Shown: in pieces, positions 33,122 through 42,145 of the stretch
Position numbering within the stretch: the stretch's first letter is position 1
Layout of the letters: each line of letters starts with the position of its first letter
Source: Clostridium sp. D43t1_170807_H7
GTDB taxonomy: Bacteria; Bacillota; Clostridia; Clostridiales; Clostridiaceae
Reading direction: 5' to 3'
Assembly (NCBI RefSeq): GCF_015555905.1
Contig: NZ_JADNLK010000018.1
Span: forward strand, 1 to 57,660
DNA: 57,660 bases
Program-made: the position numbers and the translations under genes
The notes under the pieces: model-generated
What the model was told of the DNA's origin: nothing
Seen by the model: the letters and a program-made list of their open reading frames with translations, nothing else
Databases searched by the model: none

Positions 33122-34261
33122 TTATCTTAATGCAGCGCCTGCAATAACCATCTTTTGAACTTCAGAAGTTCCTTCATAGATTTCAGTTATCTTAGCATCT
33201 CTCATCATTCTTTCAACTGGATATTCCTTAGTATATCCATATCCACCATGAAGTTGAACAGCCTTAGTTGTTACATCCATCGCAACTTCAGCAGCAAATA
33301 ATTTTGCCTTAGCAGCATCTACTGAATATGGAAGCTTATTTTGTTTAAGCCATGCAGCTTTATATACTAATAACTTAGCCGCTTCAATTTTTGTTTCCAT
33401 TTCTGCAATCATCCATTGCAATCCTTGGAATGCTGATAAAGATCTACCAAATTGTTTTCTTTCTTTCATATATTTAACAGATTCTTCATAAGCTCCTTCT
33501 GCAATTCCTAAAGCTTGAGCAGCTATACCAATTCTTCCCCCATCAAGGGTTTTCATTGCTATACTAAATCCTTTACCTTCTTTACCAATTAGATTTTCTT
33601 TTGGAACTATACAGTTTTCAAATATAAGCTCAGTTGTAGAAGATGCTCTAATTCCTAACTTTTCTTCTTTCTTACCAATTGAGAATCCAGGGAAGTCTTT
33701 TTCAACTATGAAAGCTGATATTCCTCTAGTTCCTTGCGACTTATCAGTCATAGCAAATACTATGAAAGTATCAGCAACACCACCGTTTGTGATGAATATT
33801 TTAGAACCATTTAAAATATAATTATCTCCATCTAATACAGCTGTAGTTTGTTGCCCTGCAGCATCTGTACCTGCACCTGGTTCAGTTAAACCAAAAGCAC
33901 CAATCTTTTCACCTTTAGCAAGTGGCACTAAATACTTTTCTTTTTGTGCCGGAGTTCCGTTTTCATATATTAATGAAGCACAAAGTGAAGTATGAGCTGA
34001 AACAATAACACCTGTTGTTCCACAAACTTTTGATAATTCTTCAACAGTGATGATATATGATAATACATCTCCACCAGCTCCACCGAATTCTTTAGGAAAT
34101 GGTATACCCATCATTCCTAATTCAGCCATCTTCTTCACATTCTCCATTGGAAATCTTTCTGTTTCATCTATTTCTGCAGCTATTGGTTTTACTTCATTAA
34201 CTGCAAATTCTCTTACCATTTGTCTCACTAACTCTTGTTCTCTAGTTAATCCAAAATTCAT
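33122..34261 (-). CDS. bcd: Butyryl-CoA dehydrogenase
   Basis: FAD acyl-CoA dehydrogenase that reduces crotonyl-CoA to butyryl-CoA with EtfAB. 379 residues from the ATG at 34261 (AGGGAGG upstream). Landmarks: [72 protein letters not shown], and the catalytic glutamate in [10 protein letters not shown]. Central gene of the operon. Confidence 0.97.
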   Translation of the reverse strand: MNFGLTREQELVRQMVREFAVNEVKPIAAEIDETERFPMENVKKMAELGMMGIPFPKEFGGAGGDVLSYIITVEELSKVCGTTGVIVSAHTSLCASLIYENGTPAQKEKYLVPLAKGEKIGAFGLTEPGAGTDAAGQQTTAVLDGDNYILNGSKIFITNGGVADTFIVFAMTDKSQGTRGISAFIVEKDFPGFSIGKKEEKLGIRASSTTELIFENCIVPKENLIGKEGKGFSIAMKTLDGGRIGIAAQALGIAEGAYEESVKYMKERKQFGRSLSAFQGLQWMIAEMETKIEAAKLLVYKAAWLKQNKLPYSVDAAKAKLFAAEVAMDVTTKAVQLHGGYGYTKEYPVERMMRDAKITEIYEGTSEVQKMVIAGAALR

Positions 34262-34338
34262 TGCCTTTTTACCTCCCTGCAATACCCTCATTTATGTGTA
34301 TAATACACTTGCTTATATATTTAAATTTAATTAAATAA

Positions 34339-35148
34339 CTATTTATTTTGGAAATTCTTTTCTCTTCTTTCTAAGAATGCAGTCATTCCTTCAACTTGGT
34401 CTTCTGAATCAAAGCACTTACCAAAATCCTCTGCTTCAATTTCAATAGCTTTATCTATATCTACTTGGATACCTCTATTAATAGCATCCTTACAAAGCTT
34501 AACTGCTATTGGCGCATTAGCACAAATTGTAGCTGCCATTTTTTTAGCTTCTTCCATTAAATTTTCTAACGGTACAATTTTATTAACTAAGCCAATTCTT
34601 AAAGCCTCCTCGGCATTAATCATTGCACAAGTATAAATTAGTTCTTTAGCCTTACCTAAACCAACTATTCTAGGTAATCTTTGAGTTCCCCCAAATCCTG
34701 GTGTAATTCCAAGGCCAGCTTCTGGTTGAGCAAACTTCGCCTTTTCTGAAGCTATTCTTATGTCACATGCCATAGCAAGTTCACAACCTCCCCCTAAAGC
34801 AAATCCTGATATTGCAGCTATAACTGGCTTGTCTAAATTTTCTAATCTTCTAAATACTCTATTACCTAAAAGACCAAATTCCTCTCCAGCTTTAGAATCT
34901 AGATCTTTCATTTCAGCTATATCTGCCCCAGCAACAAAAGATTTTTCTCCCGATCCTGTAAGTATTACACAATAAACATTGCTATCATTCTCAATATTTG
35001 TTATAGCTAAATCTAAATCTTTTAAAGTATCTGAATTTAATGCATTCAATGCTTTCGGTCTGTTTATTGTTATAATTGCTAAATTCCCTTCTTTTTCAAG
35101 AGTTACATTTTTTAACTCTTCATCTAAAATAACATTTTTAATCTCCAT
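34339..35148 (-). CDS. crt: 3-hydroxybutyryl-CoA dehydratase (crotonase)
   Basis: Dehydrates 3-hydroxybutyryl-CoA to crotonyl-CoA. About 269 residues: INRPKALNALN, oxyanion-hole segment SFVAGADIAEM, FALGGGCELAMACDIR, the catalytic glutamates near PEAGLGITPGFGGTQRLPR, and a C-terminal EGMTAFLERREKNF. The chosen ATG at 35148 follows GGGAGGAG. An in-frame ATG at 35235 with AAGGAG five bases upstream would add 29 mostly hydrophobic residues; see findings. First gene of the operon. Confidence 0.96.
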   Translation of the reverse strand: MEIKNVILDEELKNVTLEKEGNLAIITINRPKALNALNSDTLKDLDLAITNIENDSNVYCVILTGSGEKSFVAGADIAEMKDLDSKAGEEFGLLGNRVFRRLENLDKPVIAAISGFALGGGCELAMACDIRIASEKAKFAQPEAGLGITPGFGGTQRLPRIVGLGKAKELIYTCAMINAEEALRIGLVNKIVPLENLMEEAKKMAATICANAPIAVKLCKDAINRGIQVDIDKAIEIEAEDFGKCFDSEDQVEGMTAFLERREKNFQNK

Positions 35149-35195
35149 AAATTCTCCTCCCATCATACCCATCAATACCATAAATACCCATTTTA

Positions 35196-35213
35196 TTGTT
35201 AGATAATTAACAA
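35196..35213 (-). promoter_or_regulatory. Rex (redox) operator in the crt leader
   Basis: TTGTTAGATAATTAACAA matches the clostridial Rex consensus TTGTTAA-N4-TTAACAA at all but one of 14 defined positions. It lies about 75-95 bases downstream of the predicted start site, so repression would work as a roadblock. Rex itself is encoded just upstream. Confidence 0.88.
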
Positions 35214-35296
35214 AGAACCTCAAAAAAACTCTCATATTTCTCCTTCTTTGTTTCCTCTTTGGTTAGAAGATTCTGAATAATCATAACTCACTTATA

Positions 35297-35325
35297 ATTA
35301 TAATATCTAAATTTATCATTTGCAA
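35297..35325 (-). promoter_or_regulatory. Promoter of the crt-bcd-etfBA-hbd operon
   Basis: TTGCAA (35320-35325) and TATAAT (35297-35302) on the minus strand with a 17-base spacer, giving a leader of about 140 bases before crt. Confidence 0.8.
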
Positions 35326-35461
35326 TCAATATTTTCTTAATTAGTATATAAATTACATTTTTTCAATCTTTTTCTTAGAATACGTTTTCTAGCTCTTTTT
35401 TTCAACTTTATTTTCCATTGTATACTTATTGACAAAGTTAGAAAATAAAATTTAGAAATAA

Positions 35462-35494
35462 AAAATAGTTGTTGCCATAAGCAACAACTATTTT
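35462..35494. terminator. Terminator of rex
   Basis: Perfect 14-bp stem AAAATAGTTGTTGC / GCAACAACTATTTT with a 5-base loop. It overlaps the rex stop codon and separates rex from the butyrate operon. Confidence 0.88.
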
Positions 35495-36122
35495 AATTAT
35501 CTTTCATTAAATATACTAAAGTTAATAAACTTTCTGATAGATGAACATTTTCTACTTTAACATCCTCAGGTACAACTAAATCTACAGGTGCAAAATTCCA
35601 AATACCTTTTATTCCACCCTTAACTAACATATCACTAACCTTTTGTGCATTAATTCTTGGAACACATATAATCCCAATATCTACGTTATTTTCTTGTAAA
35701 AATTCAGCTAAGGTATCTATATCTCTAATTTCAATATCTCTTATTCTCATTCCTACAAGCTTTGGATTAGCATCAAAAATGCACTCAATAGATAAACCTA
35801 ACTCAGAAAATCTATTATAGTTAGCAATTGCCTGACCTAAATTACCTGCACCAATTATTACTCCTGTATATTCTTTATCTAATCCTAAAATTAAACTTAT
35901 TTGTTTATATAATTCTTTTACATTATATCCGTATCCTTGTTGTCCAAAGTCACCAAAATTATTTAAATCTTGTCTTATTTGAGATGCTGTAAATCCAATT
36001 TTTTCACCTAACTCTTTAGATGAAATTCTATCTACATCATTTCTCATTAGCTCTTTCAAATATCTATGGTATTTTGGTAATCTTTTAATTACTGCCATAG
36101 AAACATTTTTCTTTTTCTCCAT
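35493..36122 (-). CDS. rex: Redox-sensing transcriptional repressor Rex
   Basis: NADH/NAD+-responsive repressor. 209 residues: an N-terminal winged-helix DNA-binding domain (RLPKYHRYL, FTASQIRQDLNNFGDFG with the recognition helix) and a Rossmann domain (VIIGAGNLGQAIANY, then FDANPKLVG, GIICVPRINAQKV). It is known to repress crt-bcd-etf-hbd and other fermentation genes in clostridia; the operator at 35196-35213 supports that here. A TATAAT lies about 45 bases upstream, with a weak -35. AAGGAG precedes the ATG. Confidence 0.97.
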   Translation of the reverse strand: MEKKKNVSMAVIKRLPKYHRYLKELMRNDVDRISSKELGEKIGFTASQIRQDLNNFGDFGQQGYGYNVKELYKQISLILGLDKEYTGVIIGAGNLGQAIANYNRFSELGLSIECIFDANPKLVGMRIRDIEIRDIDTLAEFLQENNVDIGIICVPRINAQKVSDMLVKGGIKGIWNFAPVDLVVPEDVKVENVHLSESLLTLVYLMKDN

Positions 36123-36346
36123 AGTATATGAATCTCCTTAATACACTTCAATAATATTCCTATTATAATCCAACTTTGATAATATAATAACATACTTTTT
36201 GTTTTTTTTCTATATTTTAATATATAAGTAAAAATTTTTTATTATAATTTCCAAATTTAGTTTTTCCCATTTTATTTAATTTTATTAATTTTTATGTATG
36301 AAAATTCTTTAAAGATTTGTAAATGTTTTTACTATTTTAAAAAATA
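36123..36346. other. rex upstream region
   Basis: AT-rich non-coding DNA between the element at 36347-36488 and rex. On the minus strand a TATAAT at about 36160-36165 is the likely rex -10 box, without a good -35. A second TATAAT occurs around 36240. No Rex-type palindrome is evident here. Confidence 0.45.
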
Positions 36347-36488
36347 GAGACTTATGTATAACTTAGCAGATCAGTTATACATAAGTCTCGTATAGAAGCA
36401 AAGTCAGATATTATGGACTATCTGACTTATATACAAGAATCAAAGTGATCTTGTATGCTATGCCCTTACGCCTAAAATGTTCTCGACT
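36347..36488 (-). promoter_or_regulatory. Unassigned riboswitch-like RNA ending in an intrinsic terminator
   Basis: Minus-strand transcript of about 140 bases. Helix P1: ATAAGTC (36485-36491) with GACTTAT (36381-36387). Inside are a long 5' internal segment with GGCGTAAGGGC, helix ATAGCA / TGCTTCTAT, and two hairpins: ATACAAGA-TC...GATTCTTGTAT and AAGTCAGAT...ATCTGACTT. It ends in a perfect 16-bp terminator stem (36347-36362 with 36374-36389, 11-base loop) followed by TATTTTTT. The 3' strand of P1 is part of the 5' arm of that terminator, so the two exclude each other. No known family recognised. Downstream gene: rex. Confidence 0.65.
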
Positions 36489-36494
36489 TATTCT

Positions 36495-36523
36495 ATTATA
36501 ATCAAGGTGCTATTCTTTGTCAA
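36495..36523 (-). promoter_or_regulatory. Consensus promoter of the 36347-36488 element
   Basis: TTGACA (36518-36523) and TATAAT (36495-36500) on the minus strand with an exact 17-base spacer, starting only 3 bases after the ATPase stop codon. Both hexamers are perfect consensus. Confidence 0.88.
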
Positions 36524-36526
36524 TAT

Positions 36527-38722
36527 TTATCGAATTATTCTCATTGAATTTAAGACAGCTATTAATGTTACTCCTACATCAGCAAAAACTGCAGCCCACA
36601 TATTTGTTAAACCTAATACAACTAATAACATTACTATAATCTTAACACCTAGTGAAAATATTATATTTTGCCATAAAATTTTATTAGTTCTTCTAGATAC
36701 CCTTATAGCTTCTGATATCTCCTCAATCTTATCTTTCATTAAAACAACATCAGCTGCTTCTATTGCTGCATCTGAACCTATTCCACCCATAGCGACTCCT
36801 ATATCAGCTCTTGCTAAAACTGGAGCATCATTTATTCCATCTCCAACAAATAATACTTTTCCTTTTGATCTTCTCTTATTTAATATCTCTTCTACTTTAC
36901 TTACCTTATCTCCAGGTAAAAGTTCTGAATATACTTCATCTATTCCTATATCCTTTGCCACCTTATCAGCAACACTTCTATTGTCACCTGTAAGCATTAT
37001 AGTCTTCTTTATTCCAACTTCTTTTAATTCAACTAATGCTTCTTTTACATTTCCCTTTATTTCATCTGAAATAACTATATTTCCTTTATACTCACCATTA
37101 ATAGCAACATGAACTATTGTTCCAATAGAATCTATATCATCATAACCTATATTGTTAATCTTCATTAATTTACTATTTCCAAGTAAAACATCATTTTTTC
37201 TTATAGTTACTTCTATTCCATGTCCTGAAATTTCTTTATAGTCTTTTATTTCATCCTTATTAACTTCTTTTCCATAAGCCTTTGCTATTGATATTGCAAT
37301 TGGATGATTTGAATGTGATTCTCCCATAGCAGTAATTTCTAATAATTCTTCTTTACTTATATTTTTAGCATTTATTTCAGTCACTTCAAAAATACCCTTT
37401 GTTAAAGTTCCAGTCTTATCAAATACTACTATTTCACTATCTTTAAGTGCCTCTAAATAATTTCCTCCCTTAACTAAAATACCTTTTTTAGAAGCTGCCC
37501 CTATTCCTGAGAAAAACCCTAATGGAATTGAAACAACTAAAGCACAAGGACAAGATACAACTAATATAGAAAGTGCTTTATAAATCCAATCCGAAAAAGT
37601 GGCATCTTTAATTATCATAGGCGGTATTATAGCTACTAATGCTGCAATTGTAACTACTATTGGGGTATAAATTTTTGCAAACTTAGTTATAAACTTTTCT
37701 GTTGGAGCTTTTTTATTAGATGCATTTTCTACTAATTCTAAAATTCTAGCAACTGTTGATTCTCCAAATTCCTTATCTACTTTAACCTTTAAAACACCAT
37801 TATTATTTATTGAACCTGATAATATTTCATTTCCAATTGTAACTTCACGTGGTACTGATTCCCCAGTCAATGCAGAGGTATCTATAAAACTTGTTCCTTC
37901 TAAAATAGTTCCATCTAAAGGCACTCTTTCTCCTGGTTTAACAACAATAAATTCCCCTATCAATACTTCCTCTGGTGATACTTTAATCTCTTTACCATCT
38001 CTCAAAACATTTGCATAGTCAGCTCTTATATTCATAAGAGAAGATATTGATTTTCTTGATCTATTTACTGCATATCCTTGAAATACTTCTCCTATTTGAT
38101 AGAACAACATAACTGCAACAGCTTCTGGATATTCCCCAATAAAGAATGCTCCTATTGTAGCAATACTCATTAAGAAATTCTCATCAAAAACCTCTCCTCT
38201 AATAATATTCTTAATAGCACTTAATATTACTTCTCCACCTATTATCAAATAACTTACTCCAAACAAAATAAGTGATAATAAATTTTCATTACTTTTATAA
38301 GCTAATGCAATAATATAAACTATTGCACCAATTATTAATAATAGGTTATCCCTAATATATTGTAAAAATCCATTATTATCTTTTTTTAATTCATGAGTAT
38401 GACTATTATGATCTCCATCATGATTTCCATGTTCATCACTATCAACGCAACAGCTACTAGTACATTCTACTTTACTAACACTTATATCCTTATTATCTAA
38501 CTTTTCAATTACTTTAACATGGGGTTCTAATTTTTTAACTATTGATTTAATTTCATTTATTATATTATTTTTTTCTTCTTTTTTATCAAACTCTACTGTT
38601 AATACTGTTGTTGAAAAATTTAATGAGGCGTTTTTTATTCCACTTATTTTATTAACTTTAGTTTCTATTTTATTAGCACAGTTAGCACAGTTTAATCCAC
38701 TCAAAACCAATTTAATTTCCAT
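36527..38722 (-). CDS. Zn2+/Cd2+/Pb2+-exporting P1B-ATPase (CadA/ZntA type)
   Basis: 731 residues. An N-terminal heavy-metal-associated domain has CANC (LNCANCANKIE, residues 13-20). A Cys-Cys and His-rich linker follows (CTSSCCVDSDEHGNH..., 86-115). The transmembrane metal site CPC lies in VVSCPCALVVSIPLGF. TGES actuator loop, DKTGTLT phosphorylation site, a SHSNHPIA segment (HP motif), and [20 protein letters not shown]. The final DVGVTLIAVLNSMRI with the membrane aspartate is characteristic of P1B-2 enzymes. It lies 30 bases downstream of an ArsR-family gene, together a metal-induced efflux operon. Confidence 0.93.
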   Translation of the reverse strand: MEIKLVLSGLNCANCANKIETKVNKISGIKNASLNFSTTVLTVEFDKKEEKNNIINEIKSIVKKLEPHVKVIEKLDNKDISVSKVECTSSCCVDSDEHGNHDGDHNSHTHELKKDNNGFLQYIRDNLLLIIGAIVYIIALAYKSNENLLSLILFGVSYLIIGGEVILSAIKNIIRGEVFDENFLMSIATIGAFFIGEYPEAVAVMLFYQIGEVFQGYAVNRSRKSISSLMNIRADYANVLRDGKEIKVSPEEVLIGEFIVVKPGERVPLDGTILEGTSFIDTSALTGESVPREVTIGNEILSGSINNNGVLKVKVDKEFGESTVARILELVENASNKKAPTEKFITKFAKIYTPIVVTIAALVAIIPPMIIKDATFSDWIYKALSILVVSCPCALVVSIPLGFFSGIGAASKKGILVKGGNYLEALKDSEIVVFDKTGTLTKGIFEVTEINAKNISKEELLEITAMGESHSNHPIAISIAKAYGKEVNKDEIKDYKEISGHGIEVTIRKNDVLLGNSKLMKINNIGYDDIDSIGTIVHVAINGEYKGNIVISDEIKGNVKEALVELKEVGIKKTIMLTGDNRSVADKVAKDIGIDEVYSELLPGDKVSKVEEILNKRRSKGKVLFVGDGINDAPVLARADIGVAMGGIGSDAAIEAADVVLMKDKIEEISEAIRVSRRTNKILWQNIIFSLGVKIIVMLLVVLGLTNMWAAVFADVGVTLIAVLNSMRIIR

Positions 38723-38752
38723 ACAAAATTCTCCACCTTATTTTTATCATAT

Positions 38753-39121
38753 CTATTCAGTGATATGTTTTAACCCTTCATCAAATATATGCTTAATATG
38801 TTCATCATCTAAAGAGTAATAAATTATTTTTCCTGACCTTCTGAATTTAACAAGTCTAGAAGATTTTAAAACTCTTAGTTGATGTGATATTGCTGATTGA
38901 CTAACATTTAATAAAGCTGATAAATCACAAACACACATTTCCGATTCAAATAATGCACAAAGTATTTTTATTCTTGTACTATCTCCAAAAACCTTAAATA
39001 ATTCTGCTAAATCATATAAGACTTCATCTTTTGGTAATTTCTCCTTAACTTTATTGACTATTTCTCCATGTATAACATTACAGGAACAACTCTCAATATT
39101 ATTATCAACATTAGTTTTCAT
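38753..39121 (-). CDS. ArsR/SmtB-family metal-responsive repressor (CadC-like)
   Basis: 122 residues. N-terminal CSC motif (residues 12-14), winged helix VFGDSTRIKILCALF, the alpha-3 metal motif MCVCDL followed by recognition helix NVSQSAISHQLRVL, and a C-terminal helix DDEHIKHIFDEGLKHITE with D/H residues of the alpha-5 site. CadC binds Cd/Pb through the first set and SmtB/CzrA bind Zn through the second; this protein appears to keep both. It precedes the ATPase and has a matching operator. Confidence 0.92.
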   Translation of the reverse strand: MKTNVDNNIESCSCNVIHGEIVNKVKEKLPKDEVLYDLAELFKVFGDSTRIKILCALFESEMCVCDLSALLNVSQSAISHQLRVLKSSRLVKFRRSGKIIYYSLDDEHIKHIFDEGLKHITE

Positions 39122-39183
39122 AGTATATTCACTCCTATCATAAATAGTATTTGTATTTAAAATAATATTTATTTTTACATTTT

Positions 39184-39209
39184 AACATATGAATAATTGT
39201 TCATATGTT
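39184..39209 (-). promoter_or_regulatory. ArsR/SmtB operator
   Basis: Perfect inverted repeat AACATATGAA - 6 bases - TTCATATGTT, similar to the TATGAA-N6-TTCATA operators of SmtB/CzrA/CadC-type repressors. It lies just downstream of the -10 box. Confidence 0.85.
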
Positions 39210-39218
39210 TATATTATT

Positions 39219-39248
39219 ATTATATGCTTATCCTACTAAATTAGTCAA
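39219..39248 (-). promoter_or_regulatory. Promoter of the metal-efflux operon
   Basis: TTGACT (39243-39248) and TATAAT (39219-39224) on the minus strand with an 18-base spacer. Transcription would start next to or inside the operator. Confidence 0.75.
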
Positions 39249-39289
39249 CATTATTTTCCCAAATATTTCTTTTATTTTTTTATATAATA

Positions 39290-39333
39290 AAAAGCACCTA
39301 AATTAGTAATATATTTAAAACCTATTTAGGTAC
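39290..39333 (-). terminator. Terminator of the P2-type ATPase gene
   Basis: Minus-strand stem CTA-TTTAGGT type arms (CTAAATAG / CTAATTTAG with one bulge) closing on GCACC / GGTAC, then TTTTTATTATAT, just after the stop codon at 39347. Confidence 0.7.
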
Positions 39334-39346
39334 TTAACTATTTTAA

Positions 39347-42013
39347 TTATGCTATATTTTTTAATCCATCATTAGAATTGCCTGAAACTTTTCTTTTTGA
39401 TTTCTTACTTTCTACTATTTCATTTATAACCTTAAATATTTGAATTATTAATGTTGGTATAAATGCTAATACATATATTTGCACATATTGAATTGCCAAT
39501 AAGTTTTCTACTTCAAATAACATTTGAAGTCCTGGAATAAATAATACTGCATTTAATAACACTAATCCTATTCCAAATGCATACCAAATATACTTATTAG
39601 AAAATATACCTAATTTAAATATTGATCCTTTGCCTCTGCAATTAAATCCATGGAATAATCTAGCTAAACAAAGTGTTGCAAATGCCATAGTTGAAGCTGT
39701 TAAAGGAGTTTTCATAGGATTTCCTAAATAAAAAGCAATTATTGTAAATATAGCGATTAATAAACCTTCTAACCCTAATCCTAATAAGAAATCTTTACTT
39801 AAAATAGATTCATCTTTTCCCCTTGGTCTATCTTTTAATAAATCTCTATTAGATTGTTCCATACCTATTGCTATAGCCGGTAAACTATCAGTTAAAAGAT
39901 TTATAAATAATAAATGAACTGCTGCGAAGGGCATTGGTAAAGCCATAATTGAAGAATATAAAACTGCTATTATTCCTGAAGTATTACCTGATAATAAAAA
40001 TTTTATAGAACTCTTTATATTACTATAAATACTTCTACCGTTAGAAACTGACTTTACTATTGTTGCAAAATTATCATCTGTTAAAATTACTGAAGCTGCA
40101 TCTTTAGAAACTTCTGTACCTGTGATACCCATGGCTATACCTATGTCTGCTTGCTTCAACGCTGGAGCATCATTTACACCATCACCTGTCATAGCAACTA
40201 TTTGTCCTTTTTCTTGCCAAGCTCTTACTATTCTAATTTTATGCTCTGGGGATACTCTTGCATAAACAGATATATGTTCAATATTCTCTTTTAATTCTTC
40301 ATCTGACATTTTATCTATTTCTAATCCTTCGATTGCTCTATCTCCATCTCTTAAGATACCTATTTCCTTAGCTATAGCTGATGCTGTTATTTTATGATCA
40401 CCTGTAATCATTATAGGCTTTATACCTGCCATTATACAATCTGCAACAGCTTGTTTACTCTCTTCTCTTGGTGGATCAATCATTGAAATTAAGCCTATAA
40501 AAATATAATCATATTCATCATCTAAAGTTAATTCCTTAACTTCATTTAACTCCTTATAAGCAAAAGATAATACTCTTAAACCACACTCTGATAATCTTCT
40601 ATTAACATCTAATATTTTATTTTTATCATTCTCTGTTAATTCTCTAATACCTTCTGAAGTCATTATAAATTTAACTCTATCCAAAATAACATCTAAAGCG
40701 CCTTTAGTAAACATGATATTTTTATCATCAATCTTGTGTAAAGTACTCATAAGTTTCCTATCTGAATCAAATGGAATTTCAGCTACTCTTTCATACTCTT
40801 TTCTTAATTCTAATTCATTTATTGAAATGTCATGTCCTAGATTTACTAATGCCACTTCTGTTGGATCTCCAATTTCTTTTCCATCCTTTGAAGTTGAATC
40901 ATTGCATAGAATAGAATTTTTAATTAAATATTCTTCAACTCTATTATCTAATGAAATTTCAGATCCATTAATCAATTTTCCATCAACATATATTTTTCTA
41001 ACTGTCATTTTATTTTGAGTTAAAGTACCTGTTTTATCTGAACATATTATAGAAACTGAACCTAAACCTTCAACAGCTCTAAGCTTTTTGATAATTGCAT
41101 TTTCTTTAGCCATCTTTTGAGTTCCTAACGCTAAAACAATAGTAACTATAGAACTTAAGGCCTCTGGAATAGCCGCAACTGCTAAAGCAACTGCAAACAT
41201 TAATGAATCAAGAACTGGCATTTTTCTATACAATGATAATCCAAATACAATTGCACATATAGCTAGTATTATAACAGCAAGCTTTTTACTAAAATCATCT
41301 AAGCTAACTTGAAGAGGAGTTTTCTTTTCCTGAGTGTCCTCCATAAGAGTAGCTATTTTACCTATTTCTGTTTTCATTCCTGTACTTGTAACAAGTATTA
41401 ATGCTCTACCATAAGTTACTAAAGAACCTGAAAACACCATATTCTTCTGATCACCTAAAGCTACCTCTTCATTATCTATCTTCTCAGTAACTTTATCTAC
41501 ACTTAAAGACTCTCCCGTAAGTGAACTTTCATTTACTTGCAATGAATAACTTTCAATTACCCTACCATCAGCAGTAATTAAATCGCCAGCCTCTAGAACT
41601 AAAATATCTCCAGGAACAACATCTTTTGATTGTATTTCTATCTTTTTACTATCTCTTATTACTTTAGCACATGGTGCTGATAATGCTTTTAACGAATCTA
41701 AAGATTGTTCTGCCTTAAAATGCTGAACTGTACCTAATACTGCATTTAGAATTATTACACTAAATATAACAATAGTACTTTCTACATTGTTACTTAACAT
41801 CGAAATTATTCCTGCAGCAATCAAAATAAATATTAGTAAATCCCTAAATTGGCTAAAGAATACTTGAACTACACTTTTTTTCTTTTTTTGATTTAATTCA
41901 TTAAAGCCATAATAAGATAAGTTTTCTTTTGCTTGTCTACTGCTTAATCCCTCTTTTGATACATTGAAATAATTTAATGACTCTTCTGTAGTTTTAGAAA
42001 AATACTTTTCCAT
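39347..42013 (-). CDS. P2-type cation ATPase, predicted Mn2+ exporter
   Basis: 888 residues. An N-terminal cation-ATPase domain, then TGES in SSLTGESLSVD, TM4 motif AAIPEALSSIV (PEAL where Ca2+ pumps have PEGL), ICSDKTGTLTQNKMTV, KGALDVIL nucleotide site, MTGDGVNDAPALKQADIGIAMG, and a C-terminal set of helices with INLLTDSLPAIAIGME. Sequence alone says Ca2+/Mn2+ P2A ATPase. The Mn2+ riboswitch in its leader and the known YoaB-type exporters under such switches favour manganese efflux. GAGGATTC upstream of the ATG. Monocistronic. Confidence 0.88.
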   Translation of the reverse strand: MEKYFSKTTEESLNYFNVSKEGLSSRQAKENLSYYGFNELNQKKKKSVVQVFFSQFRDLLIFILIAAGIISMLSNNVESTIVIFSVIILNAVLGTVQHFKAEQSLDSLKALSAPCAKVIRDSKKIEIQSKDVVPGDILVLEAGDLITADGRVIESYSLQVNESSLTGESLSVDKVTEKIDNEEVALGDQKNMVFSGSLVTYGRALILVTSTGMKTEIGKIATLMEDTQEKKTPLQVSLDDFSKKLAVIILAICAIVFGLSLYRKMPVLDSLMFAVALAVAAIPEALSSIVTIVLALGTQKMAKENAIIKKLRAVEGLGSVSIICSDKTGTLTQNKMTVRKIYVDGKLINGSEISLDNRVEEYLIKNSILCNDSTSKDGKEIGDPTEVALVNLGHDISINELELRKEYERVAEIPFDSDRKLMSTLHKIDDKNIMFTKGALDVILDRVKFIMTSEGIRELTENDKNKILDVNRRLSECGLRVLSFAYKELNEVKELTLDDEYDYIFIGLISMIDPPREESKQAVADCIMAGIKPIMITGDHKITASAIAKEIGILRDGDRAIEGLEIDKMSDEELKENIEHISVYARVSPEHKIRIVRAWQEKGQIVAMTGDGVNDAPALKQADIGIAMGITGTEVSKDAASVILTDDNFATIVKSVSNGRSIYSNIKSSIKFLLSGNTSGIIAVLYSSIMALPMPFAAVHLLFINLLTDSLPAIAIGMEQSNRDLLKDRPRGKDESILSKDFLLGLGLEGLLIAIFTIIAFYLGNPMKTPLTASTMAFATLCLARLFHGFNCRGKGSIFKLGIFSNKYIWYAFGIGLVLLNAVLFIPGLQMLFEVENLLAIQYVQIYVLAFIPTLIIQIFKVINEIVESKKSKRKVSGNSNDGLKNIA

Positions 42014-42073
42014 AGAATCCTCCTTATTTTTAATAATAAATTTTATAATTTTAGGATTATCTCTTATTAATTA

Positions 42074-42145
42074 ATAAAAAAAGAGACCCTTAATATAATC
42101 CTCAAACTTAAGTAACAGTAACTTAAGGATTATATTAAAAGTCTC
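42074..42145 (-). terminator. Riboswitch-controlled terminator of the Mn2+ ATPase gene
   Basis: Long stem: GAGACTTTTAATATAATCC (5' arm on the minus strand) with GGATTATATTAAGGGTCTC, plus an inner CTTAAGTTA helix, then seven Us. The 5' arm contains the 3' strand of aptamer P1, so Mn2+-stabilised P1 should prevent termination (ON switch). Confidence 0.9.

Noticed and set aside
34979..35206. Plus-strand reading frames antisense to crt, bcd, etfB, pgi, copA and other genes
   Set aside because: They are low-complexity mirror images of real genes (serine/leucine-rich), without ribosome sites, and overlap conserved proteins completely.
36347..36488. Assignment of the element to yybP-ykoY, NiCo, T-box, c-di-GMP or purine riboswitch classes
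   Set aside because: Shares only the ACGAGACTT stretch with the Mn2+ switch. The L1 loop, T-box sequence AGGGTGG, and purine or GEMM core motifs are missing.
36477..37112. 211-residue plus-strand frame antisense to the Zn/Cd ATPase
   Set aside because: Entirely inside the ATPase gene on the other strand, no ribosome site, no recognisable domain.
39347..42013. Calcium pump annotation for the P2-type ATPase
   Set aside because: Sequence allows it, but the Mn2+ riboswitch in its own leader makes manganese export the better supported role.
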